From assembly GCF_026391055.1 (NCBI RefSeq), contig NZ_JAPLET010000009.1, forward strand, positions 62,001 to 126,000: DNA of 64,000 nt, in the 5' to 3' direction. The position numbers and the translations under genes were made by a program. Positions 53,053 to 61,654 of the stretch are shown here, piece after piece (positions within the stretch are counted from its first letter, which is position 1; each line of letters starts with the position of its first letter). The notes below the pieces were generated by a model. It had not been told where the DNA came from. It saw nothing but the letters and a program-made list of their open reading frames with translations, and made no database searches. The DNA is from Spirosoma sp. (lineage in GTDB: Bacteria; Bacteroidota; Bacteroidia; Cytophagales; Spirosomataceae).

Positions 53053-53955
53053 ATGCAACGATATTTTGTTCTTTTTCTCTTCTTGGCTGGCGTTATTGCC
53101 CTTAACGGGTGTACGACGGTGATCGACGCCAAGCTGGACACCGGCCCAACACAACTTTCTGTCGACGGTACACTTACGGATCTGCCCGGCCAGCAAACCA
53201 TCCGGCTCACCCAAACGGCCGCTTATTTCGATAACAGTCAGCCAACACCCGCCACCAGTGCCACCGTCACGGTTTCGGACAATACCGGAAAGACGTACTC
53301 GTTTATCGATCCTGACAACGACGGCTATTACGTCTGGCAGCCATCGGCTAAAGACACGCTCGGACGCGTTGGCCGATCTTATCAACTCACCATTGCTTAC
53401 CAGGGTGAAACGTATCGGGCCAGCACAAAAATGAACCGGGTACCGCCCATAGACTCCATCATTTTCACCAAGCGAAAACTAAGTCCCTTCTCAAAGACAG
53501 AAGGGTACCGGGCCGAATTTTACGCGACCGATATAGCGGGAGCAGCCGACTATTACCGGATTCGTTTTTCCCGGAATGGTGAGTTGCAGAATAAACCCGG
53601 CAACATCATTACCTCGCAGGATGGTGGATTTCGGGGAGCTACCAACGTTACGGACGGGCTGGTATTTATTGCACCTATCCGGCGATCTGTCAACCCGGAT
53701 AGTTTATATAATCTGAATGATGTTGTGAAGGTGGAGGTTCAGTCAATTACCCTCGCTGACTTCGACTTTTGGCAGTCATTACGGACGCAGATTACCAACG
53801 GAGGCCTCTTTGCCACGCCTTCGGTCAATCTACCCACCAACATCATCAATACCAATGCCGCCGGGCGTAAAGCAACCGGCTTCTTCATCACGTCGGCTGT
53901 TCGTACCAAAACCGTCTCGGTAACGGATGCCAACATTCGGGTAAGGGAAGATTGA
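53053..53955 (+). CDS. DUF4249-family lipoprotein
   Basis: Lipoprotein of 300 residues with lipobox cysteine C20 (GVIALNGCTTVIDAKLDTGP). The pattern QLSVDGTLTDLPGQQTIRLT, then ATVTVSDNTGKTYSFIDPD and YQLTIAYQGETYRASTKM, is the DUF4249 beta-sandwich. Members are usually encoded next to a TonB receptor, as here, and probably sit at the outer membrane as an accessory binding protein. Molecular function is unknown. Confidence 0.88.
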   Translation: MQRYFVLFLFLAGVIALNGCTTVIDAKLDTGPTQLSVDGTLTDLPGQQTIRLTQTAAYFDNSQPTPATSATVTVSDNTGKTYSFIDPDNDGYYVWQPSAKDTLGRVGRSYQLTIAYQGETYRASTKMNRVPPIDSIIFTKRKLSPFSKTEGYRAEFYATDIAGAADYYRIRFSRNGELQNKPGNIITSQDGGFRGATNVTDGLVFIAPIRRSVNPDSLYNLNDVVKVEVQSITLADFDFWQSLRTQITNGGLFATPSVNLPTNIINTNAAGRKATGFFITSAVRTKTVSVTDANIRVRED

Positions 53956-53986
53956 CGGCCCCGAAAGAGGGCTCATAATAGCCACC

Positions 53987-55267
53987 TCATCGATTGGCTT
54001 CGGAGAGCCAGTGGAACTGGCGTTCGGCGAGTTGGAAATGACGTTTCTGACGGGTTAGAGCAACCATCACCGAATCGTTCCTGATTTTCCCGCGTAACAC
54101 CACATGGTTGGTATCCGGCATGGTGTACTGCATGGTGAACAGTGCCATCGAATCGGACGGGGATTTCTTAAAGTCAATCGTGTGCGCCAGTGAGTCGAAC
54201 GAATAGGTGAAGTAACCCCGCCGGTAACGCTGCCGGAAGAGCGTATCAGCGGTCTGGATACTTCCTGAGGCATTCGGCTCGAAGACAACATCTTTCCAGC
54301 GCAGGCTGTCGGCCACGCTACCCTGAAATTGATCGACCGAGAAAAAGCCTGTCGTCAGTTTCTTCGATGCACTCGAATCAGCCGATGCAAACGCTCTCTG
54401 ATACGACGCGTACACCGGCATTCCGATAAACAGGATTACGAAGGCAACTTTCAGCGCTATCTGCGTCGTTCGCATCCACTTTTCAGGGAGTTCAACTTGC
54501 GGTGCGGGTTGGGTAGCTTTGTTATAGATAAAGAAATTAAGCAGGCGTTTGGCATCGCTCAGCAGCAGAACGTTGCTCAGGATAAACAGGTGTGCAGAAA
54601 AAAGCTTCACCGGAATGTCGTAGCAAAAATTCAATACCATAACGTTGAGGAAAACGCTGGCAGCTACAAAAGCCCCAAGCGTACTAGTTCGTCGGAAGAG
54701 TAACAAAAGCCCGGCCAGTACCTCTACCGCGCCCGAAAAAAACTGATAGGGTGTTGAGTAGCCAATAAAATACCAGGATAAGCGCATGGGCAGCAAGTCG
54801 CCCAGCGGAGTAGCCAGCGCACTCATTGATGGAAATACCATTTGCAACCCAAACAGCTTGATGATGCCATAACTAAGAGCTATTATGGCTACGTAGTACC
54901 GCACCAGCACTATGAGCCAGTAGTAGGCGACGTCATAATTCCTGCTTTTGTCGACGATGGACCAGATCAGCGCACCAACAATGGCGACAAGGATAAAAAA
55001 ACACAATTGGGCATAGCCATAGGATGTATCGCCACTGCCATTCAACGGCACTAGAACGTCTTTAATGTGAAAAACATAGGCATTAGCCTGGTTAACCAGC
55101 CACTCTTCAGCCAGACCGTAATACTTACCAATTAAATTAAGAAGGGGTAAATCCCCGGTCCAAGTCCAGGGCGATGTGAACAGCAGAATGTAAATACAGC
55201 CGAAGCGAAAGAGCAACGTATGCCACAAAGGCCATCTGCGGGCAGGAGTAGTGACGTCAAAAGTCAT
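53987..55267 (-). CDS. DoxX-like multipass membrane protein with C-terminal soluble domain
   Basis: Protein of 426 residues. The first 270 residues have about six to eight membrane helices (for example FGCIYILLFTSPWTW, QFFSGAVEVLAGLLLLFRR, VFLNVMVLNFCYDIPVKLFS), in a layout like DoxX/SURF4-type proteins. A further helix (ALKVAFVILFIGMPVYASYQ) precedes a strand-rich soluble domain of about 110 residues (DSLRWKDVVFEPNASGSIQT, VVLRGKIRNDSVMVALTRQK). The combination is seen in Bacteroidota without known function. It is convergent with the DUF4249 gene. Confidence 0.72.
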   Translation of the reverse strand: MTFDVTTPARRWPLWHTLLFRFGCIYILLFTSPWTWTGDLPLLNLIGKYYGLAEEWLVNQANAYVFHIKDVLVPLNGSGDTSYGYAQLCFFILVAIVGALIWSIVDKSRNYDVAYYWLIVLVRYYVAIIALSYGIIKLFGLQMVFPSMSALATPLGDLLPMRLSWYFIGYSTPYQFFSGAVEVLAGLLLLFRRTSTLGAFVAASVFLNVMVLNFCYDIPVKLFSAHLFILSNVLLLSDAKRLLNFFIYNKATQPAPQVELPEKWMRTTQIALKVAFVILFIGMPVYASYQRAFASADSSASKKLTTGFFSVDQFQGSVADSLRWKDVVFEPNASGSIQTADTLFRQRYRRGYFTYSFDSLAHTIDFKKSPSDSMALFTMQYTMPDTNHVVLRGKIRNDSVMVALTRQKRHFQLAERQFHWLSEANR

Positions 55268-55340
55268 AAAAGGATAAGTTGGTGTGTAGTGCAGTGGTCG
55301 AAGCCCGCTTATCCAAATATAAACAAATACACAACGCTAT

Positions 55341-55814
55341 CTACCCGCGAATCAGCTTTTTAGCTTTTAGGAACGCATACGTCATCACTTCTTTCTCAGG
55401 GTTAAGCACAACCTGTTTTAGCACTTCGCAGATAAATAGTTCGTGGTCGCCCGCATCGGTGCTGTGCATGACGCGGCATTGCGCATAACCGATAGCTTCG
55501 GTTAAATACGGGCAGTTGCGGTTATCGAGGGCATGGGGAAGATTTTTGAATTTGTTCTTTTCCCGACCCGACTGCTGACCGAGTTTACGAATTAATCGGG
55601 TTTGGTCGGTTGCCAGCAGGTTCACGTTCAGGATGCTGCTCTCCCGTATCAATTCAATCGTGAAATCTACTTTGTAGAGAGCCACGACCAGCATTTTACC
55701 ACCCATATCAGTTTGCATGACCCACGCGGCAATGTTGGCGTTCTGGATGCCGTTTGCCACGGTTGTGACGCTGTGAATGTCGTAATTCTTGTATTTAAGT
55801 AGTCGTTTGGGCAT
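55341..55814 (-). CDS. Flavin reductase family protein
   Basis: FMN-binding split-barrel protein of 157 residues. The start YDIHSVTTVANGIQNANIAA, then MGGKMLVVALYKVDFTIELI, FNVNL-like segment SSILNVNLLATDQ and YAQCRVMHSTDAGDHELFIC follow the flavin-reductase-like (DIM6/NTAB) fold. ATG 55814 is chosen. The frame continues upstream to 55994, but that part runs through the dispersed repeat and has no family similarity. Its electron-transfer partner is unknown. Confidence 0.82.
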   Translation of the reverse strand: MPKRLLKYKNYDIHSVTTVANGIQNANIAAWVMQTDMGGKMLVVALYKVDFTIELIRESSILNVNLLATDQTRLIRKLGQQSGREKNKFKNLPHALDNRNCPYLTEAIGYAQCRVMHSTDAGDHELFICEVLKQVVLNPEKEVMTYAFLKAKKLIRG

Positions 55815-55821
55815 ATGGTTA

Positions 55822-55890
55822 TTGAACACAGAGGCACTAACTGAACATTGAGATGACCCGCCATTACGGCACAAAGTACACAGAGATTTT
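55822..55890. repeat. Dispersed palindromic intergenic repeat (ACACAGAG type), copy 2
   Basis: Contains TTGAACACAGAGGCAC and GGCACAAAGTACACAGAGAT, both close to the reverse complement of the element at 37266-37333. It lies immediately upstream of the flavin reductase start. Read on the minus strand it supplies TACTTTG, close to a -7 element, so it might contribute to that gene's promoter. Confidence 0.5.
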
Positions 55891-55914
55891 GTACTGTAGC
55901 GTGAAATGGTACTC

Positions 55915-55948
55915 CTTGCTATAGAACCACTCGCCCGCGTTAACTTTG
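55915..55948 (+). promoter_or_regulatory. Candidate promoter of ispH
   Basis: TAACTTTG (55941-55948) matches TAnnTTTG exactly, with CTTG at 55915-55918 as a partial -33 element 22 bp upstream. The predicted start would leave a leader of about 130 bases before ATG 56085. Confidence 0.45.
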
Positions 55949-56084
55949 TACCGAACGAAGCGTTTTGCTCTTCTGTTCTTTCATTAGTGATCATTCGTGG
56001 GTTAGGTCTGAAATGGTGATTTCACGCATTCGCTCTTTCACCGCATCGGCGGCCCGGTCTTTCGCTCTTTCGCTCATCAAGTCA

Positions 56085-57323
56085 ATGAAATCGTTCGATA
56101 TACCTGATTATTACCGCAGCAGCATTATTACGCCACTGAAAGAATTCCGGCGGAAACGCGACAAGCTGAAGCGGGACTTTACTCCTACCCTGCTGGATTT
56201 CGGCCCGATTCGGCTGTTGATCGCCCGCCACTTCGGATTCTGCTACGGTGTCGAAAACGCCGTTGAAATTGCTTATAAAGCCATTGCCGAAAATCCTGGC
56301 AAGCGGATTTTCCTGCTTAGCGAGATGATTCACAACCCCGATGTGAACGCTGATTTGCAAAGCCGGGGCGTCCGGTTTATTATGGACACCAAAGGGAATC
56401 AGCTTATCCCGTGGTCTGAGCTAGCGCCCGAAGACGTTGTCATTATTCCGGCCTTCGGGACGACTCTGGAAACCCAGCATCAGCTGTCGGCGCTTGGGCT
56501 CGACGTTGCCAAATACGATACGACCTGCCCCTTTGTCGAGAAAGTCTGGAACAAGGCCGGGCAGATTGGTCAGAAAGACTATACAGTCGTTGTACACGGC
56601 AAGCCAAGCCACGAAGAAACGCGAGCCACCTTCTCCCACAGCAAAGAAGCAGCCCCCACCGTAGTTGTCAGAGATATGGCGCAGGCACAGCGGCTGGCAA
56701 AATACATTACGGGTGAGTTGACGGCCGATGAATTTTACAGTGAATTTGCCGGGCAATACTCCCTTGGCTTTGAGCCGGAGCGTGACTTACAGCGCATTGG
56801 GGTTGTGAACCAAACCACCATGCTGGCGTCGGACACCCAAAGTATTGCCGACTATCTGAAACAAGTTATGGTGCAGAAATACGCCCTAACCCCGGCCACG
56901 ACCGAAGCCCATTTTGCCAACACCCGGGATACGCTCTGCTACGCCACCAACGATAACCAGGACGCCACCTACACGCTGCTGACCTACCCGGCAGATTTCG
57001 CCATCGTTGCCGGTGGCTATAATTCGTCGAATACGTCGCACATCGTTGAGCTTTGCGAAGAGAAGTTACCAACCTACTTTATTGAATCGGAACAAAAAAT
57101 TCTCTCCGACAAGCTCATTCGGCACTTTAACGGGCATACTAAAGAGGAAATTGTTACCGAAAACTTTATCCCCGAAAGTTCATCTACCAGCCCCGTCACT
57201 GTGCTGCTCACCTGCGGAGCTTCCTGCCCGGATGCCGTTGTGGAAGGTATTCTGCTGAAGCTGGTCAGCTTTTTCCCGAATGCCCGACCACTGGCCGAAG
57301 TTACCGGAGAATTTACCCAGTAA
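56085..57323 (+). CDS. ispH: 4-hydroxy-3-methylbut-2-enyl diphosphate reductase
   Basis: Last enzyme of the MEP isoprenoid pathway, making IPP and DMAPP; it uses a 4Fe-4S cluster. The three cluster cysteines are C53 (HFGFCYGVENAV), C148 (YDTTCPFVEKVW) and C381 (TCGASCPDAVVEG). Further landmarks are SEMIHNP, VVHGKPSHEETRATF, GVVNQTTMLAS and VAGGYNSSNTSHIVELCEE. At 412 residues it is about 100 longer than E. coli IspH, with about 40 extra N-terminal residues and an insertion near 190-230. ATG 56085 is chosen; the open frame upstream lacks family similarity. It converges with the GHL10 gene, whose stop lies 2 bp away. Confidence 0.94.
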   Translation: MKSFDIPDYYRSSIITPLKEFRRKRDKLKRDFTPTLLDFGPIRLLIARHFGFCYGVENAVEIAYKAIAENPGKRIFLLSEMIHNPDVNADLQSRGVRFIMDTKGNQLIPWSELAPEDVVIIPAFGTTLETQHQLSALGLDVAKYDTTCPFVEKVWNKAGQIGQKDYTVVVHGKPSHEETRATFSHSKEAAPTVVVRDMAQAQRLAKYITGELTADEFYSEFAGQYSLGFEPERDLQRIGVVNQTTMLASDTQSIADYLKQVMVQKYALTPATTEAHFANTRDTLCYATNDNQDATYTLLTYPADFAIVAGGYNSSNTSHIVELCEEKLPTYFIESEQKILSDKLIRHFNGHTKEEIVTENFIPESSSTSPVTVLLTCGASCPDAVVEGILLKLVSFFPNARPLAEVTGEFTQ

Positions 57324-57325
57324 GC

Positions 57326-59038
57326 TTAGGGAGTTCGGACAATTACCTCCCGGCTCTCGTTCTGTAGCCGATCAAGGGCGGTTACCACGTAAACATACTT
57401 TTTTTTCGGGTCGGCCGTCTTGTCGATGTAGCGTGTGCTGGCTTCGCCCATGCACTGCGCTATTATATAGCGGGGGTCATCCAACCGTAAATGGGGTTTT
57501 CGTCCTTCAAAACGGTACACCACGTACGAAGTAGCAATGTCACCATCCTGCGCTTCGGGCGATTCATGCCAGTACAACTCGACGCCTTCGCTGGTCATGG
57601 CGGCTTTTAAATCGCGGGGCGGAAGTGGTGGTATACTGTCCAGCCATTTCATAGTGGGTATAAGGGCCGGATGCCGGTAAAAATTGGTCTGGAGTGAATC
57701 GCGAATTGAAAGCGGGTTTATTTGCAGGTTTTTGGCACTAAAAAATACGCTGCCTTTTACGACTTGCTGCTGCCGGTTATACCGCATCTGGTCCGGAAAT
57801 TCCGTTGGTCGCCACCAGCCGGGATCCCGTTCAGAACCGCGCCCGACGCGGTATGCACCGTGTCCAATGTATAAATGGCAATTCTCTGTACAATTGCGGG
57901 TCCACCAGTCGACCAGTGTCTTGTAGGGTACCCTTCCGAACTCGGAGCTGAAATAAACCTGCGGGACAACATAGTCAATCAGGCCCTCGCGTACCCATTT
58001 ACGGGTGTCGGCATACAGCTCATAGTAGGCCTGACCGCCGTTCGTAGCGGACCCTTCGGGGTCACTACTTTTATTTTTCCAGATGCCGAAGGGGCTGATT
58101 CCGAATTTCACCCAGGGCTTGTTCGCTCTAATGGAGTCCCGAAGTTCCTTAACTAGTTTTGTCACATTATCCCGTCGCCAGTCGGGTTTGCTCATGCCGT
58201 TAAAATTGGCCTTATAGGTGCTATCGTCCCGCAGAACCTGACCGGGTTCGGCATAAGGATAAAAATAATCGTCGAAATGAATGCCGTCAACATCGTATTC
58301 GCGCACCACATTGGCCACAATCCCGGCTATATATGAGCGAACGGCAGGGATCCCCAGGTTGAAAAGCTTCCGTCCACCATAATTCAGCATCCATTCAGGT
58401 TTCCGATTGACGATGTTTGCAGGGGCCACACTGGCGGTTTTGCTGAAGGTGGCCCGGTCGAGGTTAAACCAGGCATGAAACTCCAGCCCGCGTTCGTGCG
58501 CCTTATCGATCATGAACTCCAGCGGATCATAGAACGGCTCCGGGGCTAATCCCTGTTGCCCCGTAAGCCACTCCGACCAGGGTTCCGATCCTCGGGCATA
58601 GAAGGCATCGGCGGCCGAACGAACCTGCACGACTACGGCATTTAAACCCATTTGCTGGTGCTGGTCGAACATGGTTACAATTTCGTGCTGCTGGTCGGCT
58701 ACGGGCAGCCCTTTTTTACTGGGCCAGTCAATGTTATTGACGGTAGCGACCCAAACAGCCCGAAATTCACGCTTGGGAGGAATAGGGCCACGGGCAGCCA
58801 ATATCTGTTCGGGTGTATCGTCGAACGGAAGGGTGTCTATGGCGGGAACAAGCACCTTTGGCGGAATGGGCTTTGGCGTGGCGGGTTTAATGGCCACTTG
58901 TTTCTGCGGGGCCGGAGCGGTTGTAACCGGTCTGGCTGGTCTGGGAGCAGGTTTCTGGGTAACAACCGGCTTGGCTTGCCGACAATTATTGGTGATCAGA
59001 ACGATAAGCAACAGGCCAAAATAAGCAATCAGACGCAT
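57326..59038 (-). CDS. GHL10-type glycoside hydrolase lipoprotein
   Basis: Lipoprotein of 570 residues. The lipobox cysteine is C19 (IVLITNNCRQAKP), followed by a Pro/Ala/Lys-rich linker of about 60 residues. The catalytic part begins EFRAVWVATVNNIDWPSKKG and continues LEFHAWFNLDRATFS, YDVDGIHFDDYFYPYAEP, FGISPFGIWKNKSSDP and IDYVVPQVYFSSEFGRVPYK, the hallmarks of the GHL10 (DUF187) family. A fibronectin-like C-terminal domain follows (VELYWHESPEAQDGDIATSY). Some relatives act on peptidoglycan glycan strands; the substrate here is not known. The start at 59038 gives the lipoprotein signal. Confidence 0.87.
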   Translation of the reverse strand: MRLIAYFGLLLIVLITNNCRQAKPVVTQKPAPRPARPVTTAPAPQKQVAIKPATPKPIPPKVLVPAIDTLPFDDTPEQILAARGPIPPKREFRAVWVATVNNIDWPSKKGLPVADQQHEIVTMFDQHQQMGLNAVVVQVRSAADAFYARGSEPWSEWLTGQQGLAPEPFYDPLEFMIDKAHERGLEFHAWFNLDRATFSKTASVAPANIVNRKPEWMLNYGGRKLFNLGIPAVRSYIAGIVANVVREYDVDGIHFDDYFYPYAEPGQVLRDDSTYKANFNGMSKPDWRRDNVTKLVKELRDSIRANKPWVKFGISPFGIWKNKSSDPEGSATNGGQAYYELYADTRKWVREGLIDYVVPQVYFSSEFGRVPYKTLVDWWTRNCTENCHLYIGHGAYRVGRGSERDPGWWRPTEFPDQMRYNRQQQVVKGSVFFSAKNLQINPLSIRDSLQTNFYRHPALIPTMKWLDSIPPLPPRDLKAAMTSEGVELYWHESPEAQDGDIATSYVVYRFEGRKPHLRLDDPRYIIAQCMGEASTRYIDKTADPKKKYVYVVTALDRLQNESREVIVRTP

Positions 59039-59084
59039 CAGGCGAAGTGGGTTAATTTCCAAAAATAACGATAGTCGGGCACAC

Positions 59085-59252
59085 CTACGTGGATTTCGAC
59101 GTCGTTTTTTGTCCTTTACCCATTGACCGGCAGGCATCGCTACAATAGATAACAGAAGCCCAATCCCGTTCCCACTTCTTGCGCCAGGCGAACGGGCGAT
59201 TACACACAGGGCAAATCTTAGTTGGCAAATCTGCCTTTTTACGCATTTTCAT
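59085..59252 (-). CDS. DUF2256 zinc-ribbon protein
   Basis: Small protein of 55 residues with a CPVCNRPFAWRKKWERDW core and YCSDACR, giving four cysteines (CxxC and CxxxC spacing) that should bind zinc. This is the DUF2256 signature. The ATG at 59252 is chosen; further upstream codons would overlap the divergent gene. It is arranged head-to-head with the TIGR03643 gene, 41 bp apart, and both families are, as I recall, often encoded near cryptochrome/photolyase genes. Its function is unknown. Confidence 0.8.
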   Translation of the reverse strand: MKMRKKADLPTKICPVCNRPFAWRKKWERDWASVIYCSDACRSMGKGQKTTSKST

Positions 59253-59293
59253 ATAGCTGAAACTCTTCTGTGAAACGCTAAGTTTACTCACCC

Positions 59294-59587
59294 ATGGAAT
59301 CAGACAATACAATAAAGAACCTGACAGAACGCGATATTGACCGGATCATTGAGATGGCCTGGGAAGACCGCACCCCGTTCGATGCCATTGGCACGCAATT
59401 TAATTTGTCGGAAAAAGAGGTTATTGAATTAATGCGCCGGGAGCTGAAACCAGCTTCCTGGCGTCGATGGCGGGCACGTGTACAAGGCCGTTCGACAAAG
59501 CATGCGGCCCTGTCGGCGGTAGACGATGCTCGTTTTAAATCAACGCAACAGCGGATAATATCGCTCAACAAGATTACCAAACAATAA
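59294..59587 (+). CDS. TIGR03643/DUF2805 family small protein
   Basis: Protein of 97 residues with RDIDRIIEMAWEDRTPFDAI, then NLSEKEVIELMRRELKPASW and RRWRARVQGRSTKH. The helical N-terminal half resembles a helix-turn-helix and the C-terminal half is very basic, so nucleic acid binding is plausible. I recognise the TIGR03643 (DUF2805) pattern. It is divergent from the DUF2256 gene; a TAAGTTTA at about 59279 is a partial -7 element. Confidence 0.8.
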   Translation: MESDNTIKNLTERDIDRIIEMAWEDRTPFDAIGTQFNLSEKEVIELMRRELKPASWRRWRARVQGRSTKHAALSAVDDARFKSTQQRIISLNKITKQ

Positions 59588-59713
59588 ATTTGCAATTTGG
59601 CGAGCAGTAGAATAAACTTAATTTTGTGCCGTTTTAAAAAGGTATTGGTACTATTTGTTCTGTTATTTGCAGGAATCCAATAACTTTTAAGAATTTTCTA
59701 TTTTAAAAGGTGG

Positions 59714-59721
59714 TAATTTTG
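59714..59721 (+). promoter_or_regulatory. Promoter -7 element of the Lrp-type gene
   Basis: TAATTTTG matches TAnnTTTG and lies 39 bp before ATG 59761. A T-rich stretch near 59685-59698 could be a weak -33 region, but no TTTG is present at the usual distance. Confidence 0.45.
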
Positions 59722-59760
59722 ACCCATCTTGTCATTAAGTATTAACAGACTCCATCATTT

Positions 59761-60231
59761 ATGTCGAGCCAAAAATTAGATCAGATAGATCGCAATGTAT
59801 TAGAAATTCTGCAAGCCAACGCTAAAATAACTAACGCTCAACTCTCCAAAGAAATTGGTCTTTCACCGGCTCCAACGCTGGAGCGCGTTAAGAAACTTGA
59901 AACTTCGGGTATTATTCAGAGCTATCATGCGCAGTTAAACCGCGAGAAGATTGGCCTCGGAGTTACTACGTTCGTTATGGTAACGCTTGTTGGCCACAAG
60001 AAAGAAACAACAATGTCATTTGTTGACAAGGTGCACGAGATTCCAGAAATCATTGAATGTCACCACATTACTGGATCGGGCGACTTTCTTCTAAAAGTTA
60101 TTGCCAAAGACATTGCCTCGTATCAGGGCCTGATGCTGGACGTTATCAACGAAATTGATGAAGTAGCCAGCACCCAAACGATGGTAATCATGTCGACGTT
60201 TAAGGAAAGCAAAGTGCTGCCAATCCCTTGA
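59761..60231 (+). CDS. Lrp/AsnC family transcriptional regulator
   Basis: DNA-binding regulator of 156 residues. The N-terminal helix-turn-helix is seen in LDQIDRNVLEILQANAKITN, then QLSKEIGLSPAPTLERVKKL, and the C-terminal RAM domain, which binds amino acids and forms octamers, in GVTTFVMVTLVGHKKETTMS and CHHITGSGDFLLKVIAKDIA. Size and domain order are normal for the family. It is transcribed alone, with its own promoter and a downstream hairpin. Target genes cannot be deduced. Confidence 0.93.
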   Translation: MSSQKLDQIDRNVLEILQANAKITNAQLSKEIGLSPAPTLERVKKLETSGIIQSYHAQLNREKIGLGVTTFVMVTLVGHKKETTMSFVDKVHEIPEIIECHHITGSGDFLLKVIAKDIASYQGLMLDVINEIDEVASTQTMVIMSTFKESKVLPIP

Positions 60232-60242
60232 TGAGCAAAGAG

Positions 60243-60292
60243 GAATGATATAGGCTGTATCTGACGTGAAGGCAATACAACCTATATCATTC
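60243..60292. terminator. Bidirectional terminator between lrp-type and TPR genes
   Basis: Segments 60243-60260 and 60275-60292 pair over 18 positions with one mismatch (GAATGATATAGG with CCTATATCATTC at the base). The hairpin lies between two convergent genes, so it probably ends both transcripts. Confidence 0.6.
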
Positions 60293-60307
60293 ATCATTCA
60301 CAGTATC

Positions 60308-61525
60308 TCATCCTTTCCGTCGGCGTCTCTCCTCCCGGCGTAATTTCTTCGCATCGTCCAGCGCCTTTTTGGCTTCTTTGTATTGGCTGGATTTCCGCTC
60401 GGCTTTATCAATAACTTCCTGAAAATACGTTTGAGCGAGGTCAAAATCCCGTGCTTCGGTGGCAATTTTGGCCAACCCTAACACCGACGATAAATAGTAA
60501 CCCGAAGTAGTCGAGTTAGTCTGTTTGGCGTAGTCGATGGATTTCTGATAATTTACCTTGGCCTCCGGCAGATTTTTGTAAAAAAGGTGGTTGATGTACG
60601 CCAGGATGTAAGCCGCCGTACGCCCGCTAACGCCCTCGTAGCCCGCCTGTGTCCGGTCTACCTTGGCCAGAATATCTCTGGAAGCTCGCTCAGCCTCCGC
60701 CAAACGCCCCGTTACAAAGGCTGACCGGGCGAAATACCGTTCGAAAAATGGGTTGTCAGGATACTGCTCATACATGTACTTCGACATGTCGTACGCCTTA
60801 TCGTACTGGTTCTCCATGCTGTAAATCTGAACCAGAAAATACCGAGCCTCCACACGGGTGTAGAACGCCGTGTTGGCCGTTTTTTCCAATTCTTTTATGC
60901 CATTTGCTTTGTTTCCTTTTGGGAAGAACATCAGAATGGGCTTCAGTATGGGGTAGTTTTCGGGAATCCACTGCGCGTAGTAGTTATACATGCCATCGCC
61001 AAAGAGCAGTTCGGGGCTGAAATCGGCATTTCCTTTACATTTCTCGAAATACTTAAGTGCGTTTTTACCCGCAATGGTCGCCTTCGCCCACTTTTTCCGC
61101 TCCGAAAATAATCGGCCTTTGAAGGCGTAGGCAGCGGCCAGGAAAAATGAAGGTTCCAGCTTGTTGTCGCTGTCCTCATACATCTTTTCGGCCATCGTGA
61201 TGGTCGAGTCCATGTAGGTCAGGCAGGGGCCATCATAATCCGTTATGTCGGTGTTGGGCACAATTTTCCACCACTCGGCAAGACCCATCAGGAAGTACGG
61301 CATCGGGTGTTTTGGATAGCGGAGCCGCAACCACCGAAACTCCTTGTCGGCCTCGTAAAATTTATAGTTATACATCAGGTTGATGGCCTCCGCCGATTCA
61401 ATCTGAACGCCGGGGTGCTTCAGCAGACCGTCATATTTTTTATCAAAAGCCGACGGGTCATAGAGTTGGGCCTGAGCCAGAACTGCCAGTCCCACAAGCC
61501 ATACCGTCAACAATAGCTTCTTCAT
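60308..61525 (-). CDS. Exported tetratricopeptide-repeat protein
   Basis: Periplasmic protein of 405 residues with a signal peptide (LLLTVWLVGLAVLAQAQ). TPR-like helix pairs occur throughout (AINLMYNYKFYEADKEFRWL, ARYFLVQIYSMENQYDKAYD, SGRTAAYILAYINHLFYKNL, DFDLAQTYFQEVIDKAERKS). The C-terminus is highly charged (AKKLRREERRRRKG). TPR proteins serve as scaffolds; the partner is unknown. It is a single-gene unit between the Lrp-type regulator and hpt. Confidence 0.82.
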   Translation of the reverse strand: MKKLLLTVWLVGLAVLAQAQLYDPSAFDKKYDGLLKHPGVQIESAEAINLMYNYKFYEADKEFRWLRLRYPKHPMPYFLMGLAEWWKIVPNTDITDYDGPCLTYMDSTITMAEKMYEDSDNKLEPSFFLAAAYAFKGRLFSERKKWAKATIAGKNALKYFEKCKGNADFSPELLFGDGMYNYYAQWIPENYPILKPILMFFPKGNKANGIKELEKTANTAFYTRVEARYFLVQIYSMENQYDKAYDMSKYMYEQYPDNPFFERYFARSAFVTGRLAEAERASRDILAKVDRTQAGYEGVSGRTAAYILAYINHLFYKNLPEAKVNYQKSIDYAKQTNSTTSGYYLSSVLGLAKIATEARDFDLAQTYFQEVIDKAERKSSQYKEAKKALDDAKKLRREERRRRKG

Positions 61526-61603
61526 TCGTTAAATTTTGCGTTAATAGTATATAAACGTAAACGGGTAGCAGTCCGTTTGCCTGGGTTTATTTTTAGGCTT
61601 TTT

Positions 61604-61636
61604 TTTGTCCGCAACCTCAGCACAGGCGTATCTTTG
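61604..61636 (+). promoter_or_regulatory. Bacteroidota-type promoter of hpt
   Basis: TTTG (61604-61607), a 21-bp spacer and TATCTTTG (61629-61636) match the Bacteroidota sigma factor consensus fully. The -7 element ends 18 bp before ATG 61655, which supports that start over the longer open frame. Confidence 0.8.
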
Positions 61637-61654
61637 ACATACCAAGACGCCGAT

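Noticed and set aside
55965-56084. Longer IspH start at a TTG
   Set aside because: The extra 40 residues show no family similarity and would begin only a few bases after the predicted transcription start; ATG 56085 fits better.
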